A stretch of 23,139 bases of DNA from JADJLQ01 sp034439915 (GTDB lineage: Bacteria; Bacteroidota; Bacteroidia; Chitinophagales; Saprospiraceae), in NCBI GenBank assembly GCA_034439915.1, contig JAWXBI010000251.1:1-23139 (forward strand), written 5' to 3'. The notes under the pieces are model-generated. The model was given only the letters and a program-made list of their open reading frames with translations. It was not told the origin of the DNA and made no database searches. Positions 8,775 to 14,653 of the stretch are shown here, piece by piece (the stretch's first letter is position 1; the number at the start of each line of letters is the position of its first letter). A program made the position numbers and the translations under genes.

Positions 8775-9614
8775 TCAATAAATGGCCATGTCAAAATATT
8801 TTCGCAGTGATTTGGTCACACTGTGGTTTTTACCATAGATATGGAATAAAGCTATTCCTGTTTTACGGGCCATTTCGTCCATAAACGTTTTGTCCAAATG
8901 AATTGATTCGATGATTTTTTCCAGGGCCGTTTCACTGCGACCATGATCTAAATGATCCCGGGCTGACTCCAATAACTTGCCGGGTTTACTGTCGTCAAAT
9001 ACGGCGATAAAAAAACCAGCCAAGGTGCGCACATCGTGTACTAAATCAAATAAGGGGTTGCCTTCTTTGATATGATGGGTGAGTCCTTCTGCCTCTGCCG
9101 GGTCAGAAAATACCAGATGCGAAGCCATATATACTTTAGCCTTGTCTGAATCAGGATTTTGGCCCAGATAATCATCCAGATACATTAAAAACTCGGGATC
9201 TGGCACCTGGGTGATATTCGGGAGGACTTCATCCGGTTCGGGCAGTTTGAGTTCTTCCGGGGCAGACTCCTCCACGGCGTCTTCCGGCTCAGCAGACATA
9301 TCCGGCAAATTTTCTGCCAACCACTTCTGAATCTGTGGCTTGGGCAGAGCCCCAACAAATTCAGCTATGATTTTCCCTTTGTAGATCATTTTGACGGCTG
9401 GAATACTCATAATATTCAGGGCCTGGGAAATGTCCTGATGTTCATCCGTATTCAATTTCGCGAGGGTCCAAAGGCCATTGGCTTCTGCGGCGAGATTTTC
9501 AATGATCGGGCCCAAAGCCCTGCAAGGGCCACACCAGGGTGCCCAGAAATCAACCACAATGGGTACTTCAAAACTTTTATCAACAACTTCGGTTCGAAAA
9601 TCCTTTACTTCCAT
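8775..9614 (-). CDS. Thioredoxin-domain protein with C-terminal TPR-like region (YbbN/CnoX-like)
   Basis: The N-terminal 100 residues form a thioredoxin domain with the redox motif WCGPC (Trp27, Cys28, Cys31) and the cis-proline loop SIPAVKMIYKG (Pro72). Both cysteines are present, so dithiol chemistry is possible; some YbbN proteins have lost it. An acidic, Pro-rich linker (about 106-135) follows. The helical C-terminal part (about 138-279) resembles the tetratricopeptide region that lets YbbN/CnoX hold unfolded substrates and hand them to chaperones. No signal peptide is visible, so it acts in the cytoplasm. At 279 residues it matches the family length. It sits 18 bases after pyrB and 6 bases before the MmcQ/YjbR gene. 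A holdase or co-chaperone role is inferred from architecture only. Confidence 0.88.
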   Translation of the reverse strand: MEVKDFRTEVVDKSFEVPIVVDFWAPWCGPCRALGPIIENLAAEANGLWTLAKLNTDEHQDISQALNIMSIPAVKMIYKGKIIAEFVGALPKPQIQKWLAENLPDMSAEPEDAVEESAPEELKLPEPDEVLPNITQVPDPEFLMYLDDYLGQNPDSDKAKVYMASHLVFSDPAEAEGLTHHIKEGNPLFDLVHDVRTLAGFFIAVFDDSKPGKLLESARDHLDHGRSETALEKIIESIHLDKTFMDEMARKTGIALFHIYGKNHSVTKSLRKYFDMAIY

Positions 9615-9632
9615 CTGTATATATTTATGTTA

Positions 9633-10565
9633 TTAATTCCGGTTTGCCAACAAATACAAAACGGCCATTCGAATGGCTACCCCGTTTTCTACCTGCTGGA
9701 GTATAATGGATTGTTTGGAATCCGCGGCATCAGAGGACAATTCGACTCCCCGGTTGATTGGTCCCGGGTGAAGAATCAATATCGGCCTGTCGACCCTTTC
9801 CAGCATCGCAGCGTTGATGCCGTAATATTGGGCATATTCCCTCAGGGAAGGGAGATAAGGGATTTCCTGACGCTCCAATTGAATCCTGAGGACATTGGCA
9901 GCATCACACCATTTCAGGCTTGCTTCTACATCAAAACTGACCTCCACCCCTAGCGATTCGATAAATTTAGGGATTAAGGTCGGAGGTCCGCATACCCTTA
10001 CTTTGGCTCCTAATTTTTTGAGGCAAAATATATTACTCAGGGCTACCCTGGAATGAAGGATATCCCCCACGATGACAATTTTCTTACCCCGGAGATTGCC
10101 TAATTTTTCTATCATGGAATAGGCATCTAATAATGCCTGGGTCGGATGTTCATGGGTACCGTCGCCAGCATTGATAATATTGGCATTAACCCGGGTAGAC
10201 AAGTAGACCGGCACCCCGGCAGCAGGATGACGTATCACCACCATATCTACCTTCATGGATAAAATATTGTTCACCGTATCCAGCAACGTTTCTCCCTTGG
10301 AAACTGAGGAGGATGAAGCAGAAAAATTGACCACATCTGCCGATAATCTTTTTTCCGCGAGCTCAAATGAAATACGGGTGCGGGTAGAGTTTTCAAAAAA
10401 GATATTGGCAACGGTGATATCCCGGAGCGTGGGTACCCTTTTAATCGGCCGGTTGATTACTTCTTTAAATTCATCCGCGGTGTGAAAGATCAGTTCAATA
10501 TCGGCTGTGGAGATATATTTTATCCCCAGCAGATGTTTAGTACTGAACTTAGCTTCAGACCCCAT
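9633..10565 (-). CDS. pyrB: Aspartate carbamoyltransferase catalytic subunit
   Basis: PyrB joins carbamoyl phosphate and L-aspartate to make N-carbamoylaspartate, the committed step of UMP synthesis. The 310-residue sequence carries the full set of family landmarks: the carbamoyl-phosphate loop STRTR at 60-64 (in FENSTRTRISFE), the SxxKGET loop (SSSVSKGETLLD), HPAAG, GDGTHEHPTQALLDAY, GDILHSRVALSN, and the aspartate-binding HPGPINRGVE near the C-terminus. No regulatory subunit gene pyrI is nearby, so this is probably an unregulated trimer or an assembly with a dihydroorotase encoded elsewhere. The gene starts 4 bases after the pyrR stop, a standard pyrR-pyrB arrangement, so expression is presumably coupled to pyrR. 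Identification is secure. Confidence 0.97.
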   Translation of the reverse strand: MGSEAKFSTKHLLGIKYISTADIELIFHTADEFKEVINRPIKRVPTLRDITVANIFFENSTRTRISFELAEKRLSADVVNFSASSSSVSKGETLLDTVNNILSMKVDMVVIRHPAAGVPVYLSTRVNANIINAGDGTHEHPTQALLDAYSMIEKLGNLRGKKIVIVGDILHSRVALSNIFCLKKLGAKVRVCGPPTLIPKFIESLGVEVSFDVEASLKWCDAANVLRIQLERQEIPYLPSLREYAQYYGINAAMLERVDRPILILHPGPINRGVELSSDAADSKQSIILQQVENGVAIRMAVLYLLANRN

Positions 10566-10569
10566 TTTT

Positions 10570-11121
10570 CTAACCCTCTATTTTTTTCTTAAACAAACGG
10601 ACCTCATTTTTTAATGGATTCAGATCCCAATCTACCACCACATGGGCTTCATCCACCGCATCGACTGAAGTCCCTATATAATCTGCCCGGATGGGTATCT
10701 CCCGCTTAAACCTCCTGTCAATAAGGACTAATAATTCCACATTTTTCGGACGGCCAAAATAATTTAAAGCGGTCAGCGCAGCCTGGATGGTCCTGCCGGT
10801 GTACAGGACATCGTCAATCAGCACGACGCGCTGATCGTCAACTACAAAATCCATTTCCGTATCGTTGGCTTTCAGGGCTTTCCGCAGTCTGAAATCATCC
10901 CTGTAAAAGGTAATATCCAATTTGCCGTATTTAGCCTGATGGCCCGGGATAATTTCGGTAATCAGGGTATAAATTCGGTCTGAAAGTTCCACGCCGCGGG
11001 GCTGAATCCCGATCAAACAAGTATTTTCAAATTGTCCGTAAGTTTCTATCAATTGGTGGGCCAGGCGCTGCAAGGTAAGATCAAACCGGGGGGATTTGAG
11101 AATAATGCGGCCACGTTCCAT
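10570..11121 (-). CDS. pyrR: Bifunctional PyrR: uracil phosphoribosyltransferase / pyr operon regulator
   Basis: PyrR enzymes convert uracil and PRPP to UMP; in Gram-positive bacteria they also bind pyr mRNA leaders and promote attenuation when UMP is abundant. The 183-residue protein shows the PRPP-binding loop VVLIDDVLYTGRTIQAAL (about 99-116), the GIQPRGVELSDRI segment (38-50), and LIDRRFKREIPIRADYIGTS near the C-terminus, all close to the PyrR pattern. It ends in TAG, which shows that TAG works as a normal stop codon in this genome. The upstream gap to the esterase gene is only 39 bases, leaving no room for a leader attenuator, so the enzymatic role is more certain than the RNA-binding one. 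A -7-like TAATTTTG lies just before the ATG. Confidence 0.94.
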   Translation of the reverse strand: MERGRIILKSPRFDLTLQRLAHQLIETYGQFENTCLIGIQPRGVELSDRIYTLITEIIPGHQAKYGKLDITFYRDDFRLRKALKANDTEMDFVVDDQRVVLIDDVLYTGRTIQAALTALNYFGRPKNVELLVLIDRRFKREIPIRADYIGTSVDAVDEAHVVVDWDLNPLKNEVRLFKKKIEG

Positions 11122-11128
11122 TAAAGGT

Positions 11129-11136
11129 CAAAATTA
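11129..11136 (-). promoter_or_regulatory. pyrR: Candidate Bacteroidota -7 box upstream of pyrR
   Basis: TAATTTTG on the minus strand matches the Bacteroidota -7 consensus TAnnTTTG exactly and ends 7 bases before the pyrR ATG. No TTG box at a convincing -33 position is visible, and transcription from it would give an almost leaderless message. It could mark an internal promoter for pyrR-pyrB within the longer gene run, or be chance in AT-rich spacer. Confidence 0.25.
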
Positions 11137-11160
11137 CTGCAATCTATCCAATAGTCGAAA

Positions 11161-11937
11161 TCAATAATCCATAAAAGCACGGGCATATCGTTTGCCTAAC
11201 TCCCGGAGCGAGGGCGAATCAAAATGAACACGGTCTCCTTTATGGGTAAGGCCGCGGGTTGAAACCAACAAGAGTCCGGGAGACAAGGAGTCTTTGGAAT
11301 GCAACAGGGCATTAAATTGTACCTGTTTTCCACGGTATTCGCTGGCTTTTAAAAACTGACCTAACTCCCCCATGATAACCGGCATATCGGACTCGTCCGC
11401 AGCAGCGCTCATTCGGAGAAATAAACTATCTAATTTTAAGGAATAATCTTCCATTGACCCTGAATTCAGGTTGGATTCTCCCTGATGCCAAAGAATACCT
11501 TTAATGGGCCCTTTCGATTTAGCCAGATCAAGTTTTTGAATAAAATTAGAAAACAATTGTACGTCCCGATGTGTCGAATCGTATAACCATTGTTCTACTG
11601 AACTTCCTCCAACGGCACAAGGGACTAAACCAATCCGTATAGAATCCTGATTAAGTCTGAGCAATTCCCTGGCAAAAGCCATCCCACAATCCAATCCGCG
11701 CCGCATTGGCTCATAATAATGGAGAGGTTCTTTTGCTATGGCCCAGTGGTCCAGCGAATCCAAAATCAGGATATCCGGATGGGTGATCGTATCCTCATTC
11801 TCTACCGCTCCCCTGCCTGCCATATTCGATTGACCGGCTAAAACAAAGATCCAAAGCGGTTTTGAATTAACCAGATCTGACGATTTTTTACAACTGATCA
11901 TAAAAAAAGAGTACAGGATAACAAGTATACATTTCAT
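11161..11937 (-). CDS. SGNH-type carbohydrate esterase lipoprotein (sialate O-acetylesterase/SASA family)
   Basis: The protein belongs to the SASA (formerly DUF303) esterases that remove acetyl groups from sugars. Seen in the 258 residues: a short hydrophobic signal ending in a lipobox (FFMISC, Cys16), so it is probably a lipoprotein; block I with the likely nucleophile Ser37 in LAGQSNMAGRG; an oxyanion-type Gly in CAVGGSS (about 107-113); the HQGES motif at 151-155; and a C-terminal Asp-x-x-His pair (Asp235 and His238 in GDRVHFD). All expected catalytic positions are therefore filled. The substrate is not determined: sialic acid, xylan or other acetylated glycans are all possible. It lies 31 bases after madM and 39 bases before pyrR, an odd position for a surface esterase, and no glycan-uptake gene is directly adjacent. 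Confidence 0.85.
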   Translation of the reverse strand: MKCILVILYSFFMISCKKSSDLVNSKPLWIFVLAGQSNMAGRGAVENEDTITHPDILILDSLDHWAIAKEPLHYYEPMRRGLDCGMAFARELLRLNQDSIRIGLVPCAVGGSSVEQWLYDSTHRDVQLFSNFIQKLDLAKSKGPIKGILWHQGESNLNSGSMEDYSLKLDSLFLRMSAAADESDMPVIMGELGQFLKASEYRGKQVQFNALLHSKDSLSPGLLLVSTRGLTHKGDRVHFDSPSLRELGKRYARAFMDY

Positions 11938-11968
11938 AATACTGCTTTAGTGAACTCAAAGAAACCCA

Positions 11969-12727
11969 TTAGAAAAAATAATTGAGGATCAGATAAAATA
12001 AAGAAGGGCACAATAAACACCCGAGGCCGGTAGAAAAAGTGGCTGAAAGGGCTCCATAGGGTACCAACAATGGATTTGTAGCCGCAAGGCCTGCAGCTAC
12101 TCCACTCGTGGTACCCATGAGTCCACCGTAAACCATGGCCGTCGCCGGGTTGTTCAGTTTGATTGTGCCAGCCAGGACAGGTGTCAATATGGTGACCACA
12201 ATTGCTTTGACGACCCCGGTGGCAATGCTGATGGTGATCACTTCTGAACTTGCACCCAGAGCGCTCCCGGTCACAGGTCCTACAATAAAAGTGCATGCCC
12301 CTGCCCCAATAGTAGTCATACTCACAGCGTCATCATATCCAAAAATAAAAGCTATGGAGGCTCCAGTAAAAAAAGCGATCAGGATACCTGTTAATAAGGA
12401 TAAAAAACCGGAACGGCCGGCTTTTTTAATTTCCGTCCAATCCGCATTCATTGCCGTGGCCACGATCGTAAAATCCCGCAACATAGACCCTCCCAAAAGA
12501 GTGAATCCTGAAAATACGGCCAGATCGGCAATTCCATTTTTTCCCCTGGTATAATATCCCGTCATATAAGCAATCACCAAAGCGATCAGAATGGCGATAG
12601 CTACCATGGGGATCCTGTTTCTAAACAACCTCCCGGATAATAAATCCGAACACCATAGAATTAACCCGACTCCTACAAATGCGACAATCAATCCGTTTTT
12701 TATAAATACTTCATTCAGATTAAACAT
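11969..12727 (-). CDS. madM: Malonate transporter subunit MadM
   Basis: MadM is the larger subunit of the two-component MadLM malonate uptake system, described in Malonomonas rubra as a sodium:malonate symporter in the cytoplasmic membrane. The 252 residues match the usual length and form about eight or more hydrophobic segments, with the family-like stretches GFTLLGGSMLRDFTIVATAM (middle), TTIGAGACTFIVGPVTGSAL and MVYGGLMGTTSGVAAGLAAT rich in Gly, Ala and Thr, as in a transport core. No frameshift or stop is present, so this subunit is intact. Its ATG lies inside the last codons of madL (8-base overlap), so the two are translationally coupled. Function would depend on MadL, which is damaged here. 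Identification rests on recognised family sequence plus the adjacent malonyl-CoA synthetase. Confidence 0.88.
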   Translation of the reverse strand: MFNLNEVFIKNGLIVAFVGVGLILWCSDLLSGRLFRNRIPMVAIAILIALVIAYMTGYYTRGKNGIADLAVFSGFTLLGGSMLRDFTIVATAMNADWTEIKKAGRSGFLSLLTGILIAFFTGASIAFIFGYDDAVSMTTIGAGACTFIVGPVTGSALGASSEVITISIATGVVKAIVVTILTPVLAGTIKLNNPATAMVYGGLMGTTSGVAAGLAATNPLLVPYGALSATFSTGLGCLLCPSLFYLILNYFF

Positions 12728-13082
12728 GTCGAATGTTTTTCGATGTCAATAACGGGATGATGGCAAAACAAATTAAAACAGGGATAATGCCGGCCATGAT
12801 GGCAATGAAACCGCTGGAAAAAGCGGCATAAGCATTTTGAACGGCGGACATCGCGATGACTACTGGTATATACATTTTATTCCAAAAATCTATTCCTTTA
12901 GATACTTCCGGCAGCAACCATTTTTTGGTGGAAGGCAATGATTGAATTATAATCAGCAACATCATCGCAAATCCGACACCACCAACATTAGAGGGTATGC
13001 CCAATGACTACCCGAGGAATTCACCAAACAGGATACCTGTCAGGTAACAAGCAGCTAATAAGGAAACGCCGTATATGGTCAT
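12720..13082 (-). pseudogene. madL: Malonate transporter subunit MadL, interrupted by an in-frame amber codon
   Basis: MadL is the small membrane subunit that works with MadM. Translating from the ATG at 13082 gives MTIYGVSLLAACYLTGILFG then EFLG, a TAG codon, then SLGIPSNVGGVGFAMML and the rest of a normal MadL ending at TAA 12720-12722. Counting the TAG as one residue gives a 120-residue protein of about family length with no frame change, so the lesion is a single codon. The ATG is well supported: it overlaps the matB stop as ATGA and starts the family-like first helix. A gene caller may instead start at the TTG at 13004, two codons after the stop; that 94-residue product lacks the first membrane helix. 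Possible readings are a recent nonsense mutation, reinitiation at TTG, suppression, or a base-call error. TAG ends pyrR and the CxxCH gene, so general reassignment is excluded. Confidence 0.8.
13008..13010 (-). other. madL: In-frame amber (TAG) codon within madL
   Basis: The 25th codon of madL reads TAG on the minus strand (CTA on the plus strand). It lies at the end of the predicted first membrane helix, between EFLG and SLGIPSNVGG. One base substitution from a Lys (AAG), Gln (CAG), Glu (GAG), Trp, Tyr, Leu or Ser codon would create it. Confidence 0.9.
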
Positions 13083-14569
13083 TGTTCAAACATTTTTTTT
13101 ACTTCCCCTTTGACCACTTTTCCCATTGAGTTTCTCGGTAGTTCAGCTAGCTGAATATACGTCCTGGGCATTCGGTATGAAGGTAGTTTATTTTGAAGCC
13201 ATTGTTTAAGCGCAGGAATGTCCAATTCATTTTTTTCCCCGGTCATAATAGCTGCTGCTACGGTCTCTCCCCATTCCTCATTGGGCAATCCTATTATCGC
13301 ACAATCTTTTATACCCGGATAAGTACGCAGGATCTCTTCTATCTCCAAGGCTGAAATTTTATACCCACCTGATTTGATGATATCCACTGAATTCCTGCCC
13401 ATGATCCTGTAATAGCCGTGTTCAACTATGGCTATATCTCCTGATTTAAACCAACCATCCTCTGTAAATGCTTGCCGGGTGGCGTCCGGACGTTGCCAAT
13501 ATCCCTGGAACACATTTTGTCCTTTGATTTGTATTTCACCCATATGCCCTTCCGGTACCGCATTGCCCTCGTCATCCACCAATCTGACTCCAACCCCCGG
13601 CAAAGGCATACCTATCGATCCAGGTTTACGTGCACCTTGTAGTGGATTACTGATCGCCATACCAATTTCCGTCATGCCATAACGTTCCAGCAAAATGTGC
13701 CCGGTCAATTGTTTCCAATCTTCGAGAACACGAACGGGTAACGCTGCTGATCCCGAAACCATTAATCGGAATCCATTCAGTTTTTGAAGCAAGTTTGTTT
13801 TCGAAACAGGATCCAAACTGGCGAGGTACTGAATGAATTTAAAATAAATGGTTGGTACAGCCATAAACAGATTGATTGGCTGTTGAAGGATTAACCGGGA
13901 AACCTCACGGGCATCAAAAGAAGGTATAAAATGCAGGGTGGCCCCTGACCAGAGGGCACAACAAACCACATTGATAATCCCATGAATGTGATGCAACGGC
14001 AAAAAACTTATGATCTGGTCCTCCTTATTCCAGGCCCAGGCATCCACCAGTGTGGATATCTGCGCGGATATAGTATGATGTGTAATAACCACCCCTTTGG
14101 GTTTATTGGTGGTGCCGCTGGTATAAAGGATCATGGCTTCCCGGTCAGCGTCTACTATGGGCAAATTAATAATATCAAAAGATTGATGCATCAACTTAAT
14201 GCTACCAATTTTGAAATTCAGTTGATCGGCAATTGGCCTTATTGCATCAATATATTCCGGTGAACAGCATATACCTGAAAGTCCGGCATCTGAGGCATAA
14301 TAATTGATTTGCTCCGCAGGATAGGTTAGACATATAGGCACGGCTACTCCCCCTGCCTGCCATATTCCGAATAAGCCGCTGAGGTAGTCGATCCCCGGGT
14401 TGGCCATTAAGCCAACCCGTTTACCTTTCAGATCCTCGCAGTCTTCCAATAACCAAGCACTTACTTTTGTCACCTGCGCAAACAATGCCGAATAACTAAA
14501 ACTCTGGTTTCCTTCCCAAAAAGCAATTTTATCCTGGTGCCTCACGAATTGATCTATTAAACTGCTCAT
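13079..14569 (-). CDS. matB: Malonyl-CoA synthetase (MatB/ACSF3-like acyl-CoA synthetase)
   Basis: This 496-residue adenylate-forming enzyme would convert malonate, ATP and CoA to malonyl-CoA through an acyl-AMP intermediate in the cytoplasm. Core motifs are present: the ATP loop YTSGTTNKPKG (149-159), FLPLHHIHGI (189-198), SGSAALP (272-278), the A5 motif ERYGMTE (295-301), GWFKSGD (372-378), the hinge motif GRNSVDIIKSGGYKISALEIE (391-411), and the catalytic Lys484 in PRNSMGK. Several stretches resemble MatB and mammalian ACSF3, notably RYGMTEIGMAISNPL, PGSIGMPLPGV, AFTEDGWFKSGD and SVDIIKSGGYK, so malonate is favoured over fatty acids. The following madL and madM genes independently support malonate as substrate. 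It ends in TGA, overlapping the madL ATG by 4 bases. No malonyl-CoA decarboxylase (MatA) is nearby, so the product probably feeds fatty-acid synthesis. Confidence 0.88.
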   Translation of the reverse strand: MSSLIDQFVRHQDKIAFWEGNQSFSYSALFAQVTKVSAWLLEDCEDLKGKRVGLMANPGIDYLSGLFGIWQAGGVAVPICLTYPAEQINYYASDAGLSGICCSPEYIDAIRPIADQLNFKIGSIKLMHQSFDIINLPIVDADREAMILYTSGTTNKPKGVVITHHTISAQISTLVDAWAWNKEDQIISFLPLHHIHGIINVVCCALWSGATLHFIPSFDAREVSRLILQQPINLFMAVPTIYFKFIQYLASLDPVSKTNLLQKLNGFRLMVSGSAALPVRVLEDWKQLTGHILLERYGMTEIGMAISNPLQGARKPGSIGMPLPGVGVRLVDDEGNAVPEGHMGEIQIKGQNVFQGYWQRPDATRQAFTEDGWFKSGDIAIVEHGYYRIMGRNSVDIIKSGGYKISALEIEEILRTYPGIKDCAIIGLPNEEWGETVAAAIMTGEKNELDIPALKQWLQNKLPSYRMPRTYIQLAELPRNSMGKVVKGEVKKMFEQ

Positions 14570-14653
14570 GTTGACATTTGATCTGACCTGCTTTAGGATT
14601 TTACGTTTATATCCTATGCAAGGGTAAGGGTCGGAGATAAAATGGGAATAAAT
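14570..14653 (-). promoter_or_regulatory. Spacer upstream of matB; likely promoter region, no clear motif
   Basis: This 84-base gap between the FG-GAP gene stop and matB probably contains the promoter of the ten-gene run. On the minus strand I find only a near match to the -7 box (TAAATTTA, 14656-14649) with no TTG at -33, no hairpin with a T-tract after the FG-GAP gene, and no Shine-Dalgarno sequence before the matB ATG. The assignment is from position only. Confidence 0.25.

Noticed and set aside
9438..9953. A 171-residue plus-strand frame opposite the thioredoxin gene and pyrB
   Set aside because: It spans two genes on the other strand and their spacer, with no domain similarity.
11934..12296. 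A 120-residue minus-strand reading frame overlapping madM in another frame
   Set aside because: The sequence is rich in Cys, His and Arg with no family resemblance, and it lies inside the well-supported madM frame.
13008..13010. Pyrrolysine or general TAG reassignment to explain the madL amber
   Set aside because: pyrR and the CxxCH gene both end naturally in TAG, and nothing here suggests a pyrrolysine system.
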